This document shows positions 18,665 through 29,450 of a stretch of DNA of 64,000 nt, in pieces. Positions within the stretch are counted from its first letter, which is position 1; each line of letters begins with the position of its first letter. Source of the DNA: Actinobacteria bacterium IMCC25003 (GTDB lineage: Bacteria > Actinomycetota > Actinomycetes > Nanopelagicales > Nanopelagicaceae); assembly GCA_002284855.1 (NCBI GenBank), contig CP015603.1, positions 992,001 through 1,056,000 of the forward strand, given 5' to 3'. Both the position numbers and the translations under genes were made by a program. The notes under the pieces were generated by a model. It saw only the letters and a program-made list of their open reading frames with translations, ran no database searches and was not told the origin of the DNA.

Positions 18665-19747
18665 TTAGCGACCTCCGTGCAGCGCGTGTTCCATGAGTGA
18701 GACCATCTTAGATGCAGCGTTGATATCGATATCTGAGCCTGCGATGGGCGCGGTGGAGCTCTGAGAAAGTAAGCGCTGTATCTGCGTTGTGAGCCAGGAA
18801 GCTGTGAACTCTCGCTGCGGAAGAATTTCTGCACGTGACTGCGAGACAAGATCTCGTGCGTTGAGTTCTTGTTCACCATTTCCAATGGGAAGTGGAATGA
18901 AGAGCGCATAACGACCCAAGGTATTTACCTCAGCACATGTGACTGCACCGCTGCGAGAAATGATGAGATCTGCACCGAGGTATGCCGTTGCCATATCGGT
19001 GATATATCCGCGTGGTTGATAACCCTCTACTTCTGCAGGGGCTTCGTTACGAGCACCTATTCCATGGAGAATCTGAATACCTTGGGCAAGAAGCGCTGAG
19101 CGTGAATCTGCAATTACTTGATTGAGAGCAACAGATCCCTGTGAACCACCGAAGATAAAGATGAGGGGCTTTGTTGCATCAAAACCAAGCTGACGCTTTG
19201 CCTCACTGCGCGCTTTCGACCAATCATGTGATGCTGATCGATATGCACTTACAACATCCTCGCGCAGTGGCAACCCTGCAAGAAGCGCATCGGAAAGCTT
19301 TCCTGAGTCGATGGAATGAGTAATTGCAGTGTGGGGCGTGAAGAGCGCACCTAAACGATTGGCAAGGCCAGGGCGTGCATTTGCCTCGTGAATGACAACT
19401 GGGGTGCGGGTGAGCGCTGCTGCAATGTAGGCAGGTGCCGAGACATATCCCCCGAATCCCACAACTAAATCGCTCTTGCGCATTAGTGAGACTGATTGTG
19501 CGACGGAGCGAAGAAGTGAGAACGGTGCGATAAGAAGCGAGGGAGAAAGTCGTCTGGCAATACGCACCTTGGTGATGTATCGAATTTCAAATCCAGCATC
19601 AGGAACAAGTCGTGATTCAAGCCCCTCACGAGTTCCGATAAAAGTAATCTCTGAATCTAAATGCTGAGCTCGCCATTCACGTGCAACTGCAATCGCGGGT
19701 TCGACATGTCCGGCTGTGCCGCCGCCTGCAAAAAGTACTCGAGTCAC
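18665..19747 (-). CDS. murG: Lipid II synthase (UDP-GlcNAc transferase) MurG
   Basis: GT28 glycosyltransferase that adds GlcNAc to lipid I on the inner face of the membrane, giving lipid II. It has 360 aa with the glycine-rich N-terminal loop FAGGGTAGHVEPA (about 6-18), a second G-loop LIFIFGGSQGSVALNQ and the C-terminal UDP-GlcNAc pocket ADLIISRSGAVTCAEV. The start overlaps ftsW by 4 bp. Position in the cluster confirms the identity. Confidence 0.97.
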   Translation of the reverse strand: MTRVLFAGGGTAGHVEPAIAVAREWRAQHLDSEITFIGTREGLESRLVPDAGFEIRYITKVRIARRLSPSLLIAPFSLLRSVAQSVSLMRKSDLVVGFGGYVSAPAYIAAALTRTPVVIHEANARPGLANRLGALFTPHTAITHSIDSGKLSDALLAGLPLREDVVSAYRSASHDWSKARSEAKRQLGFDATKPLIFIFGGSQGSVALNQVIADSRSALLAQGIQILHGIGARNEAPAEVEGYQPRGYITDMATAYLGADLIISRSGAVTCAEVNTLGRYALFIPLPIGNGEQELNARDLVSQSRAEILPQREFTASWLTTQIQRLLSQSSTAPIAGSDIDINAASKMVSLMEHALHGGR

Positions 19748-20907
19748 TTGCTTCGCTTCTTTACAATTTCTTTTCTAACAGCTGGATCTCGTAGCGCTGC
19801 ACCGGCAACAAAGCCCACTGCGCAGAGCGTTGCAACGAGAGCTGAGCCACCATAGGAGACTAAAGGAAGCGTGACGCCTACAACAGGGAGAACGCTCGTT
19901 GCAGAGCCAATGTTGAGAAATGCTTGCACTGTAATCCAGCATCCGATTCCGGCACATGCGTAGCGAACCATCGGCTCTTGTGCACGAAGTGCGATGCGGA
20001 AGATTGAGTAAATCAAGGTTGCCATCAAGATAAGAACACTCAGTGTTCCCACAAGGCCAAGCTCTTCACCAATAACAGAGAAGATAAAGTCAGTGTGAGC
20101 TTCAGCGAGATTTCCCCACTTCTGTCGGCTGCCGCCAAGTCCCACACCGAAGAGTCCGCCACTGGCTAAACCGAGCAAGCTATGCGCTGGTTGCCATCCG
20201 GCATATTTGTAATCTTCAGGGGCAAAGGGATTGAGAAATACTAAAAAGCGCTGTGCGCGATAACCCGATGTCGCAATCAAGCCTGCGAGAGCGAGTGCTC
20301 CTGCTGCTGTAATCCATCCAAAGAGACGTAATTGAATTCCAGAGACAAAGAGAAGGCCCGCGAGAATTGCTGCAACCACTGATGTCGTTCCAAGATCGTG
20401 GCCATACATAATCATCATCATGATGATGAGAAAGCCAGGCGCCAGAAGTTTGACGACGTTGGTGTTGTGGCGTCCGTTGCTCTCTTTACGAGCGAGAAGA
20501 TAACTCGCCCACAAAATCATGAGTAGCTTCGCAAATTCGCTGGGTTGTACATCGACTACTTTGAGATTAATCCAGTTGGTATTTCCATTCACTGTCTTAC
20601 CAAGACCTGGAATAAAGAGAAGAGCAAGAAGGGCGACAGAGAGAATGAGCCCTAGGCGACCAATAAATTCCCATCGAACGAGCGGAAGCTTGGAGAGATA
20701 ACCAGCTAGCGGTATCGAGACTGCAACAAAGAGAAGTTGGCGCAGGACGATTGAGATAGCGCTGCCCTGTGTATCAATTGCGTGGATGGAGGATGCAGAG
20801 AAGACCATGATGAGGCCGAGGAAGGTAAGGGCTCCGGCGCTGACCAACAACATATAGAGATGGTTGACAGGCTTTGCGAGGAAACGCTCTTGAGTCTTAG
20901 TTGCCAT
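19744..20907 (-). CDS. ftsW: Septal peptidoglycan polymerase FtsW (SEDS family)
   Basis: SEDS glycosyltransferase that polymerises lipid II at the septum together with FtsI. It has 387 aa and about ten hydrophobic segments. Family features include QPSEFAKLLMILWASYLLARKE, the large extracellular loop with FLNPFAPEDYKYAGWQPAHSLLGLASGG, and VGVTLPLVSYGGSALVATL near the C-terminus. It overlaps murD by 11 bp and murG by 4 bp. RodA is the alternative paralogue, but the dcw position favours FtsW. Confidence 0.95.
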   Translation of the reverse strand: MATKTQERFLAKPVNHLYMLLVSAGALTFLGLIMVFSASSIHAIDTQGSAISIVLRQLLFVAVSIPLAGYLSKLPLVRWEFIGRLGLILSVALLALLFIPGLGKTVNGNTNWINLKVVDVQPSEFAKLLMILWASYLLARKESNGRHNTNVVKLLAPGFLIIMMMIMYGHDLGTTSVVAAILAGLLFVSGIQLRLFGWITAAGALALAGLIATSGYRAQRFLVFLNPFAPEDYKYAGWQPAHSLLGLASGGLFGVGLGGSRQKWGNLAEAHTDFIFSVIGEELGLVGTLSVLILMATLIYSIFRIALRAQEPMVRYACAGIGCWITVQAFLNIGSATSVLPVVGVTLPLVSYGGSALVATLCAVGFVAGAALRDPAVRKEIVKKRSK

Positions 20908-22294
20908 CGCGAACTACCTTTTCTACTGCTGCTCTAAAGCGATCACCGCGGTCGCTATAGGAAATGAATTGATCCATTGATGCGCACGCTGGCGCAAGAA
21001 GGACGGTATCGCCCGAAATTGCCCGCTCTTTCGCAGTTCGAATTACTGACTCCATCAGCGCATTGTTATCGCCGCCTTTGCTGTAATCGGCAGGAGTATC
21101 AATGCGGATGATTTCAATGTGAGGAGCGCGTGCGCTGAGTTCGGAAGCGATTAGTTCGCGATCTTCGCCGATAAGAATTGCAACACGCACACGTGATTTA
21201 ACGCGTTCGACCAGTTCTCCCATTGTTGCGCCCTTTGCAAGTCCGCCGGCAATCCAGATCACTGAGAGCGCTGACATGATGGAGGCAGATGCTGCATGTG
21301 GATTAGTGGCCTTAGAGTCATTTACCCATGTAATGCCATCACGTTCGAGAATCTGTTCAATGCGGTGGCGACCAGGAGTGAATTCTGTAATCGCTGTTCG
21401 AATAGCTTCGTGGCTTACCCCTACTGTGCGCGCAAGACCCGCGGCAGCTAACGCGTTGGAGACATTGTGCGGAACTGTGGGTGTGACTTCCGCGAGTTCA
21501 GAGAACATCGCAGCTTCTTGAGGATCGGCCACAAATGCACGATCAACAAGCAGTTCTTCAACTACTCCCATTTCGCCGGGCGCTGGAGTATCAAGGGAGA
21601 AGAAGACTTTGCGACCTTGCCAATGCGTTGTACGAGAGACGATTTCTCCATCATCGGCATTGAGAATTGCTGTCATTGACTTATCGAGAAGTGAAATCTT
21701 CGCTTGTGCATACGCATCGAAAGTGCCATGCCAATCGACATGATCTTCAGCGATATTGAGAATTGCCGATGAGGCAAATTGGGCATCTTCCAGCCAGTGC
21801 AGTTGGAACGATGAAAGTTCGAGAACGAGGATGTCGTACTTCTCATCTGACTCGACAGTTTCAATAACAGTTCTTCCGACGTTGCCGCATGCAACTGCGG
21901 GGATCCCACCGCTACGTAGCATGGCTGCTGCAAGTTCGACCGTTGTTGTCTTTCCGTTAGTGCCCGTTAGTGCAATCCACTTTTGATTTGCTGGTTTGAG
22001 GCTCCACGCTAGATCTACCTCATTGATAAGTGCGATGCGCGCTGCGCGTGCAGCAAGAACGACAGGGTGATCTTCGCGCCACCCCGGTGAGACAAGAAGG
22101 AGATCAAAGTTGGAGAAATTCACTGCTGCAGGATTGATTACCTTGAATCCTTCGAGCGCAGTTACCTTCTCATCAACAATAGTGACGAGTGATCCACGTT
22201 TTTCTAGTGCGCGCGCACATGCTGTTCCAGTAACACCTGCACCTGCGACAAGGATGCGCTTGCCATCGAGGTGTGTGTAGAGAGCTTGTGCCAT
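20897..22294 (-). CDS. murD: UDP-N-acetylmuramoyl-L-alanine--D-glutamate ligase
   Basis: Adds D-Glu to the growing stem peptide. It is a 465-aa Mur ligase with an N-terminal Rossmann domain (VAGAGVTGTACARAL), ATP-binding GTNGKTTT (111-118), LELSSFQL, NIAEDHVDWHG and the C-terminal domain with VNDSKATNPHAASASI. It lies 7 bp after mraY and overlaps ftsW by 11 bp. Confidence 0.96.
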   Translation of the reverse strand: MAQALYTHLDGKRILVAGAGVTGTACARALEKRGSLVTIVDEKVTALEGFKVINPAAVNFSNFDLLLVSPGWREDHPVVLAARAARIALINEVDLAWSLKPANQKWIALTGTNGKTTTVELAAAMLRSGGIPAVACGNVGRTVIETVESDEKYDILVLELSSFQLHWLEDAQFASSAILNIAEDHVDWHGTFDAYAQAKISLLDKSMTAILNADDGEIVSRTTHWQGRKVFFSLDTPAPGEMGVVEELLVDRAFVADPQEAAMFSELAEVTPTVPHNVSNALAAAGLARTVGVSHEAIRTAITEFTPGRHRIEQILERDGITWVNDSKATNPHAASASIMSALSVIWIAGGLAKGATMGELVERVKSRVRVAILIGEDRELIASELSARAPHIEIIRIDTPADYSKGGDNNALMESVIRTAKERAISGDTVLLAPACASMDQFISYSDRGDRFRAAVEKVVRDGN

Positions 22295-22301
22295 GGGAGT
22301 T

Positions 22302-23360
22302 TTAGCTTGCTACCCATTGTGTGTAGAAAAGTCCGAGACCGAGTGCGACGCTCAAGCCAGCGATAATCCAGAATCGAAGAACGATGGTGACTTCGCCCCA
22401 ACCCATAAGTTCGAAGTGATGTTGTAGCGGTGCCATCTTGAAGAGGCGCTTTCCGCCAGTAAGTCTGAAGTGGATGACTTGGAGCGCAACCGAGAGAGTG
22501 ATGATGACGAAGAGGCCACCCAGTGGAATAAGGAGAAGTTGAACACGAAGAGATGCTGCAAGTCCTGCAAGTGCGCCACCAAGTGCAAGTGAGCCGGTAT
22601 CTCCCATAAAAATCTTTGCAGGAGAAGCATTCCACCACAAGAAACCAGTACAGGCTCCAGCAAGCGCTGCAGCAAGAACTGCAAGGTCGAGCGGATCTCG
22701 AACGTTGTAACAATTACTTGATGCCGCGACAGCGCAGCTCTGACCAAATTCCCACACGCCGATGAGAACAAATGCCAAGAAGGTCATCACTGATGCACCC
22801 GTTGCTAATCCATCAAGTCCATCGGTGAGGTTAACGCCATTACTTGTTGCAGTAACCATGAGCGCTATCCAAATGACAACAAGGACGACGCCTAATGTGA
22901 TGCTGGTATCGCGAAGGGTGGAGAGATTTTGTGAGATGGGAGTGAGCCCATCTTTATCGGGGAAACGTGTTCCGAGATACCCAAAGAGTGAGGCGAAAAG
23001 TACTTGCCCAAAAATCTTCTGCTTGCCGCTGATTCCACGAGAGTTTTGGCGAGAAATTTTCATGTAGTCATCGAGGAAGCCAACAAATCCGAGGCAGATG
23101 ACGAGACCGAGAATGAGAACTGCAGATGTAGAGATGGAGCTTTGAGTGACAGCATGTGCAACGAGATAGGCAACGAGTGTTGCAAAGATAATGATGATGC
23201 CGCCCATAGTGGGGGTTCCGCGCTTGGTGTGATGTGTAGATGGACCGTCATCGCGGATGATCTGACCATAACCACGACGAGCAAGCGCCTTAATAAGAGC
23301 AGGGGTTCCAAAGAGAGATAAGAAGAGAGCGAGAGCTCCGGCAATCAAAATTAGCTTCAT
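22302..23360 (-). CDS. mraY: Phospho-N-acetylmuramoyl-pentapeptide transferase
   Basis: Integral membrane enzyme that transfers phospho-MurNAc-pentapeptide to undecaprenyl phosphate, giving lipid I. It has 352 aa and about ten hydrophobic helices. Catalytic aspartates are visible in [20 protein letters not shown] and [12 protein letters not shown], and the C-terminal [10 protein letters not shown] histidine motif is present. It overlaps murF by 4 bp. Confidence 0.97.
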   Translation of the reverse strand: MKLILIAGALALFLSLFGTPALIKALARRGYGQIIRDDGPSTHHTKRGTPTMGGIIIIFATLVAYLVAHAVTQSSISTSAVLILGLVICLGFVGFLDDYMKISRQNSRGISGKQKIFGQVLFASLFGYLGTRFPDKDGLTPISQNLSTLRDTSITLGVVLVVIWIALMVTATSNGVNLTDGLDGLATGASVMTFLAFVLIGVWEFGQSCAVAASSNCYNVRDPLDLAVLAAALAGACTGFLWWNASPAKIFMGDTGSLALGGALAGLAASLRVQLLLIPLGGLFVIITLSVALQVIHFRLTGGKRLFKMAPLQHHFELMGWGEVTIVLRFWIIAGLSVALGLGLFYTQWVAS

Positions 23361-24757
23361 GCGTTCTCTTCACTCTCTTTCATCTCTTCAATCCTATGCA
23401 TCCACTGCGCAGATATGGAATCTGCTAACTCTTCTAACTTCTCTGATCGAGAGGCCTTTACTAGAGCGACATCTCCGGGATTGATATGTGCTGCAACAGT
23501 GAGTGCTTCAGCTTTATCGGCGCAGAGATGAACAGTGGTTGCGCTACCTGGTGCAATCTTCGCTCCGTACTGTGGAGCTCCAATGCAGACCAAGTGATCG
23601 ATTCCAAGTTCTGAGGCAAGGGTGCCAATACCTGCATGATCGGCATCTGATGACTCGCCGAGCTCATTCATTTTTCCTACAAAGGCCCACGACTCTCCCC
23701 CGCGCTCTTGCGCAAAGAGGACCAGAGTCTGAAGAGCCGCTGCCATCGCTTCCGGGCTGGCGTTATAGGCATCATTGATAAGAACGAGAGATGGAAGTTC
23801 ATGAATCTCCATGCGCCATTTGGCGTGTGATTCAGCAGTGGAAAGGCCACTTGCAATCTGATCGAGTGAGAAACCTAAGACTGTTGCAACTGAGGCGACA
23901 GCAAGTGCATTAGCAACTTGATGCAATCCGACGAGACGTAGCCCCACTGCGCTTCGTCCTTCAGGTGTGACGAGATCAAAGTGGGCACGTCCTTCACGGA
24001 CTTCAATATCAGTTGCGCGAATATCACATTCACTGCCTTCGCCAAAGGTGATCTTCTTTCCTTTATGGAGAGCAGCCATCTTCGGTGTGTATTCATCGTA
24101 TGTTCCTAGAATTGCAGTTGCCTCTGGACTGAGCGAGCTGATGAGCTCTGACTTTGTTTCAGCGATTGCTGCAACGGAACCAAATTCGCCCACATGAGCT
24201 GTGCCAACTTTGAGTACTAAACCAATATTCGGTTGTGCAATAGAGCAGAGATGGGCGATATCGCCCTTGTGGCGTGCACCCATTTCAACAATGCAGTATT
24301 TCGTTTCAGCGGTGCAGTGAAGCAAGGAAAGTGGGGCACCAATCTCGTTATTAAAATTTCCTTTAGGGGCAACAGTGGGAGCCGCCGACGAGAGAACGGC
24401 AGCAAGTAGCTCTTTGGTTGTTGTCTTACCTTGTGACCCGGTAATTCCAATGACGATGAGGTCGAGTAAATTGCTACGAACATGTTGTGCCAGCTTTCCC
24501 AAAGCTACGACGACATCTGCAACGACGATATGTGGCCCATCGACAGCGTGTGTAGAGAGTGTAAGAACTGCGCCATGAGAACGAGCATCGGCTACAAAAT
24601 CGTGGCCATCTACTCGCTCGCCTTTGATAGCTAAAAAGAGTGAACCGGGTGTGGCTTCTGAAGAGTTGATTACTGCTGCTTGCGTAACGGTGACATCGTC
24701 GCCATGTAATTGACCTTGAACAACGGATGCAATCTCTGATGCCTTCATCGCAATCAT
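23357..24757 (-). CDS. murF: UDP-MurNAc-tripeptide--D-alanyl-D-alanine ligase
   Basis: Adds the D-Ala-D-Ala dipeptide, completing the UDP-MurNAc-pentapeptide. It has 466 aa with the MurF-typical P-loop GSQGKTTT (107-114), [26 protein letters not shown] and [15 protein letters not shown]. The ATG at 24757 overlaps the murE stop as ATGA, though translation from the next Met ([10 protein letters not shown]) three codons in is possible. No ddl is found nearby to supply D-Ala-D-Ala. Confidence 0.96.
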   Translation of the reverse strand: MIAMKASEIASVVQGQLHGDDVTVTQAAVINSSEATPGSLFLAIKGERVDGHDFVADARSHGAVLTLSTHAVDGPHIVVADVVVALGKLAQHVRSNLLDLIVIGITGSQGKTTTKELLAAVLSSAAPTVAPKGNFNNEIGAPLSLLHCTAETKYCIVEMGARHKGDIAHLCSIAQPNIGLVLKVGTAHVGEFGSVAAIAETKSELISSLSPEATAILGTYDEYTPKMAALHKGKKITFGEGSECDIRATDIEVREGRAHFDLVTPEGRSAVGLRLVGLHQVANALAVASVATVLGFSLDQIASGLSTAESHAKWRMEIHELPSLVLINDAYNASPEAMAAALQTLVLFAQERGGESWAFVGKMNELGESSDADHAGIGTLASELGIDHLVCIGAPQYGAKIAPGSATTVHLCADKAEALTVAAHINPGDVALVKASRSEKLEELADSISAQWMHRIEEMKESEENA

Positions 24758-26235
24758 GGCTTTGCCTCGATTGCTTGAGCGAGCACAATGCGATCATCAA
24801 ACGGTGTCACTACGCCAGCTATATCTTGACCCGTTTCATGCCCCTTGCCGAGGACAAGAACGGTGTCACCATCCTGGGCAAGTGCCACAGCGGCGCGAAT
24901 TGCATCTTCACGATCTTCAATGATTTGTGAAGGTGCGCTCACGGTAAGGGATTGTGTCATCTGGGAAAGTATTTCAGCGGGGGCTTCAGAACGCGGGTTA
25001 TCGCTGGTAAAGATTGCGATATCTGCACCCCGTGCAAGAGCGGCACCCATCAATGGGCGCTTAGAAGAATCGCGGTCTCCCCCGCACCCAAGTACGGCGA
25101 TAACTCTGCCAGTTGTAAATTCACGAGCTGCTGCAAGAACATTGGTGACTGCGTCCGGTGAGTGTGCGTAATCAACAAGCGCTGTGTAGTGCTGACCTAA
25201 AGAGACTGCTTCAAGGCGACCAGGTGCCCCTGTCAGTGTTGGGGTGATTGCCGCAAGTTCAATCGGATCAATTCCGCATTCGACCGCGATTGCGAGAGCG
25301 AGAAGTAAGTTGTCGAGGTTATATCCGCCGAATAATCTGGTGCGAGATTCAATCAGGATGCCACCAGCTCCACGCGCGCTAAATTCAACGCCACGCGAAA
25401 CGTTATGAGTTTCGACAAAGTGCCATGTTGCTGAGGAATCTGTGCGAGAAAGAGTTGTGACTGGGATCTGCGCGTGTTCAACGAGGCGCTTTCCATACTG
25501 TGAGTCGATATTGATAAATGCCTGCTCTGCATACTCCGATGTGAAGAGCTGCGCTTTTGCTGCAAAGTATGAATCCATATCGTGATGGAAATCCAAGTGG
25601 TCTTGCGTGAGATTTGTAAATGCAGCGATTGCGAAATGTGAGCCCTTCATCCGCTTCAAAGTAAGGGCGTGGCTCGAGACTTCCATGACTAGATGGCGCA
25701 TATGGCGTTCGCGCATCACTGCGGCAAGTGCCTGTAGTTCAGGGGCTTCTGGAGTTGTCCGAGTGCTTTTCACAACCTCAGCGCCAATACGAGTTTCCAC
25801 TGTTCCGATGAGACCGGTGTCCCGCCCTACAGCTTCAAAGATTTGATAGAGAAGTGTTGAGACCGTTGTCTTGCCGTTGGTACCTGTGATGCCAATACTT
25901 GTGAGATCACCCGTTGGGTACTTGTAGAAAGATGCAGCTACAAGCGCACCTGCGGTGCGGACATCGGTAATGACAAGTGCTGGAATTCCTGCACAGTGGG
26001 CAAGACCTGCTTCATCTGTAAGAACTGCCACTGCACCGCGCTTAACAGCTGCATCAATAAAAGTTGCACCATGTACACGCGCACCAGGAGTAGCGATGAA
26101 GAGGTCACCTGGTTCAACATCTGTATCGACATGAGTAACTCCGGTGAAGACCACGCTCGCGCCGTGGAGAGATGCTCCTACCAACTGCGCCGCATCTTCG
26201 AGCTTCGCAGTAAACGGTGCGAGTGGGCGAATCAT
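24754..26235 (-). CDS. murE: UDP-MurNAc-dipeptide--meso-diaminopimelate ligase
   Basis: Adds the third residue of the stem peptide. It has 493 aa with P-loop GTNGKTT (118-124), the TNLTQDHLDFHHDMDSYFAAK segment with the carbamylated-lysine region, and VDYAHSPDAV. The substrate-specifying motif near residue 400 is SDNPRSE. DNPR marks meso-diaminopimelate enzymes, whereas lysine enzymes carry other residues, so the peptidoglycan should be of the A1-gamma meso-DAP type. It overlaps ftsI and murF by 4 bp each. Confidence 0.95.
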   Translation of the reverse strand: MIRPLAPFTAKLEDAAQLVGASLHGASVVFTGVTHVDTDVEPGDLFIATPGARVHGATFIDAAVKRGAVAVLTDEAGLAHCAGIPALVITDVRTAGALVAASFYKYPTGDLTSIGITGTNGKTTVSTLLYQIFEAVGRDTGLIGTVETRIGAEVVKSTRTTPEAPELQALAAVMRERHMRHLVMEVSSHALTLKRMKGSHFAIAAFTNLTQDHLDFHHDMDSYFAAKAQLFTSEYAEQAFINIDSQYGKRLVEHAQIPVTTLSRTDSSATWHFVETHNVSRGVEFSARGAGGILIESRTRLFGGYNLDNLLLALAIAVECGIDPIELAAITPTLTGAPGRLEAVSLGQHYTALVDYAHSPDAVTNVLAAAREFTTGRVIAVLGCGGDRDSSKRPLMGAALARGADIAIFTSDNPRSEAPAEILSQMTQSLTVSAPSQIIEDREDAIRAAVALAQDGDTVLVLGKGHETGQDIAGVVTPFDDRIVLAQAIEAKP

Positions 26236-28037
26236 TGCTTCTTAGCGCTTACCTGAGTTGCGCGAGCACGAGTGAGCTCTGCTTGAGACAGAGCAACGGG
26301 AAGTACTTTTGTTCCGGTCGGTGCAACATGTTCTGATTGAAGAACAAAGGTCATCACCTTTTTAAATACTGGACCACCAAGTGAACCGCCGTAGTGGCCA
26401 TTCTTAGGATCCTGCAGAGTCACGCTGATCACGTAGCGAGGCGCATCTGCTGGAGCAAAACCGATAAATGATGCGGTGTACCCGCTGTATCTGCCTGTGT
26501 TCTGGTCGTACCGCATCGCAGTACCTGTCTTACCAGCAACGCGGTAACCAGGAATAGCCGCGCTTGGCGCAGTTCCTTGAGCAGAGACAACGCTCTCCAT
26601 CATGAGACGCAATTTAATCGCTGTATCTTCGCTGACAACGCGAACGCTGCTGCGATTAGCAGTTGGCGTGAAGTGCCCTGATGCATCGCTGGTGCCTGCA
26701 ATAACTGTAGGTGAAACGCGCACGCCATTATTTGCAATCGTTGCAAAGACGCTCGTTGCCTGCATTGCAGTCACTGAATATCCCTGACCGAAAGCAACTG
26801 TTGGAGCTGTTGTTCCGGACCAATCTGAAACTACGCGTAGGAGACCGCCTGATTCACCAGGAAGTCCCGAACCTGTCTTAGAACCAATACCGAATTTGGT
26901 GAGGTAGTTATAGAGAGTGTCGTGGCTGAGTGTTTCGCCCACTTGGATTGTTCCGGTGTTACTCGATACTGCAAGAATTCCTGAGGTTGTCAGATGTTGT
27001 GTTGCATGGCGCTCGTGATCATGGAATGTCGAACCACCACGCTTGAGCATGTAAGGAACCGTGAAGACTGTGGTTGGAGTAATCGTTTTCTCTTCCAGAG
27101 CTGCAGCCATCGTCATGACCTTGCCTGTCGACCCTGGCTCATAAACATCTTGTACCGATGGATTGCGCATCAATGAGAGCGCCACATTTTTGGTGTTATT
27201 AGGATCAAAGGTAGGAGCTGTTGCGTGAGCCACGATGGCACCAGTCTTTGGATCCATCACAATGACTGTTCCGCTCGTTGCTGCAGAGGACTTCACTGCA
27301 TCAGCTATCGCCTTTGCTGCAACCCACTGCACATCACGGTTAATGGTAAGGCGAATATTTGTTCCAGCCTTTGCTCCGATGATTTCGCGCTGCGAACCAG
27401 GAATTTCTGCGCCATAACCGCGTGCATAGGAGTACTTGCCAGCAGTTCCGGTGATTGTTGAGTTAAGGCTGGACTCAAGACCAGTTGCGCCAATTCCATC
27501 TGCGCGCACAAAGCCAACGAGAGAGGAGATCAACTCGCCTGATGGATATTCGCGGATATAGGAACGTTCTGGGAAGAATCCAATAATGCGCTTATCGAAA
27601 TGTTGATTATCAAGGCTCTTGTTGTATTCATAAATTGCTTCGGTCAGCTTGTCCCAGAGCGCAGGGCGACCATTTTTCAGAACGATTGAGTACTTACGTG
27701 TTCCGGTGATGTTCTCTTGCACATCGGCGGCAGAGAGCCCCAGGATTGGCGCTACAAAGTTAGCCACACGTGCTGGGTCTGTGATCTGTGTCTGATCCAC
27801 AACGATGGTGATTGCTGAGACGCTTCGAGCAAAGGCGATCCCGTTGACATCGGTGATCTCACCACGTGGCGCAGGAATAAGGCGCGTTGACTGCATCTCA
27901 TTGGCTGCTTTGCGCTGATAGCTGCTGGCTTGCACAACCTGAACGCGGAAGAGTTGCAGAGCTAATAGTGTGAAGAGAACAAAGATTGCGATGACAAGAA
28001 TATTGATACGTGATTTGGCAAGGAGCAAATTACCCAT
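26232..28037 (-). CDS. ftsI: Septal transpeptidase FtsI (class B PBP3)
   Basis: Divisome D,D-transpeptidase that crosslinks septal peptidoglycan, working with FtsW. It has 601 aa, with one N-terminal membrane anchor (about 12-33), a dimerisation domain beginning RLIPAPRGEITDVNG, and the penicillin-binding domain with the active-site SxxK in EPGSTGKVM, SxN in AVSSNTGT and KTG in VAGKTGTAM. There are no PASTA repeats. It overlaps ftsL by 8 bp. The C-terminal 25 residues are basic and alanine-rich and may be flexible. Confidence 0.95.
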   Translation of the reverse strand: MGNLLLAKSRINILVIAIFVLFTLLALQLFRVQVVQASSYQRKAANEMQSTRLIPAPRGEITDVNGIAFARSVSAITIVVDQTQITDPARVANFVAPILGLSAADVQENITGTRKYSIVLKNGRPALWDKLTEAIYEYNKSLDNQHFDKRIIGFFPERSYIREYPSGELISSLVGFVRADGIGATGLESSLNSTITGTAGKYSYARGYGAEIPGSQREIIGAKAGTNIRLTINRDVQWVAAKAIADAVKSSAATSGTVIVMDPKTGAIVAHATAPTFDPNNTKNVALSLMRNPSVQDVYEPGSTGKVMTMAAALEEKTITPTTVFTVPYMLKRGGSTFHDHERHATQHLTTSGILAVSSNTGTIQVGETLSHDTLYNYLTKFGIGSKTGSGLPGESGGLLRVVSDWSGTTAPTVAFGQGYSVTAMQATSVFATIANNGVRVSPTVIAGTSDASGHFTPTANRSSVRVVSEDTAIKLRLMMESVVSAQGTAPSAAIPGYRVAGKTGTAMRYDQNTGRYSGYTASFIGFAPADAPRYVISVTLQDPKNGHYGGSLGGPVFKKVMTFVLQSEHVAPTGTKVLPVALSQAELTRARATQVSAKKQ

Positions 28038-28458
28038 TTGTCACCTCACTTGGTGCAGGAGTGAGATCAAGAAATACTGGAGTTTCAGAAGGACGCATGC
28101 CGAGGGCTGTGGCAGCTGCAGCTAAACGTTCAGGTGCTGCATGTGAATCGATACTGCGATTAATCGCATCGCGTTGGTCAGCAACTGCCTTGGCTTCTAT
28201 CTTGAGGTTAGAGAGTGTGAATGCATCTTGAGCAAGAAGAGTATTAATTCCAAGAAGTGCCAGAAATCCAACTGCGCTGACCACGGTGAGGAATGTTGCA
28301 AAGTATTTATGTGTAGCGCGAGCACCTGATGACATCTCAGGAAAGAGACCTGAAATGATTTCAGCTGTGCGTTCTGCAACCTGCTTCTTCGCTTTCGGCG
28401 CTGCCTTCTTTGGAGAAGTGCGAGGAGACGAAACTTTGCGGGCAGTTGCTAGAGACAT
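28030..28458 (-). CDS. ftsL: FtsL-like divisome protein
   Basis: A 142-aa bitopic protein between rsmH and ftsI, the standard place of ftsL. A basic cytoplasmic N-terminus (SPKKAAPKAKKQ) is followed by one membrane helix (about 52-75) and a short leucine/alanine heptad segment (LKIEAKAVADQRDAINRSI) that can form the coiled coil with FtsB, then LGMRPSETPVFLDL. Primary sequence of FtsL is poorly conserved, so the call rests on position and topology. Confidence 0.85.
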   Translation of the reverse strand: MSLATARKVSSPRTSPKKAAPKAKKQVAERTAEIISGLFPEMSSGARATHKYFATFLTVVSAVGFLALLGINTLLAQDAFTLSNLKIEAKAVADQRDAINRSIDSHAAPERLAAAATALGMRPSETPVFLDLTPAPSEVTNG

Positions 28459-29399
28459 TACGCAGCCACCCTCTCGATTGCACGGAGGCGAACTGATGCC
28501 GAACGTGGATTGGATTCGAGCTCTTCTGCAGTTGGGGTCTCACTTGAGCGGAAGACAAGTGAGAACTTCGCTGCATATTCAGGAAGTTCGATAGGAAGAT
28601 TTCGCGGAGACTTCGACGTTGAAGCTTCCGCGAAAATTTCTTTGACGATGCGATCTTCAAGAGATTGGAATGACATCACCACGAGGCGACCACCCACCAT
28701 AAGAAGTTCGAGCGCATCAGGTAGTGCGCGAGTAATTGCGCCTAGTTCATCATTGGCTTCGATGCGAAGAGCTTGGAAGGTGCGCTTTGCAGGATTTCCA
28801 CCGGTGCGACGAGTCGCAGCAGGGATGCTCTCTTTTACGAGAGTTGCAAGTTCAGTTGTTGAATTGAGCGGCGCCTTTGCGCGGGCTTTGACGATATTTT
28901 CAACGATACGTGTTGCAAACTTCTCTTCACCATAAGTGCGAAGAATTTGAACCAACTTGCCTGGCTCATAAGTATTGAGAATCTCTGACGCTGTAATTCC
29001 ACGACTGCGATCCATGCGCATATCAAGCGGTGCATCGTGTGAATATGAGAAACCACGTTCTGTTTCATCGAGCTGAATCGATGACACACCAAGGTCGAAG
29101 AGAGCGCCATTAATTTGGCTATATCCAAAGCCTTCTACAACGCTAGAAATTTGATCGAAGACGCAATGTGCTGTCTTGAGGCGATCTGCATAAGGTGCAA
29201 GGCGCTTTGTTGCGCGCTCAAGTGCAATCTCATCGCGATCGATTCCAATAACGGTGAGGTTCTCAAAGCGCTGCAAGAGAGCTTCTGTATGACCACCAAG
29301 ACCGAGAGTTCCATCGACAACAACAGGATTTGCAGAAGCAAGAATTGCGGGAGCGAGCAGATCGACACAGCGATCGCGCATTACAGATATGTGTTGCAT
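28458..29399 (-). CDS. rsmH: 16S rRNA m4C1402 methyltransferase
   Basis: SAM-dependent N4-methylation of C1402 in 16S rRNA (formerly MraW). It has 313 aa; HISVMRDRCVDLL starts the family, with SAM motif VVDGTLGLGGHTEALL (about 23-38), IGIDRDEIAL, GALFDLGVSSIQLDE and the late LVVMSFQSLEDRIVK motif. GGGGGAG lies just upstream of the ATG. It is preceded by a large structured leader (29451-29571). Its stop overlaps the ftsL start by one base. Confidence 0.97.
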   Translation of the reverse strand: MQHISVMRDRCVDLLAPAILASANPVVVDGTLGLGGHTEALLQRFENLTVIGIDRDEIALERATKRLAPYADRLKTAHCVFDQISSVVEGFGYSQINGALFDLGVSSIQLDETERGFSYSHDAPLDMRMDRSRGITASEILNTYEPGKLVQILRTYGEEKFATRIVENIVKARAKAPLNSTTELATLVKESIPAATRRTGGNPAKRTFQALRIEANDELGAITRALPDALELLMVGGRLVVMSFQSLEDRIVKEIFAEASTSKSPRNLPIELPEYAAKFSLVFRSSETPTAEELESNPRSASVRLRAIERVAA

Positions 29400-29450
29400 C
29401 TTCTCCCCCGTTCTCGTACTTCATCTCTTGCTCTGTTGTGCAAAAACTTC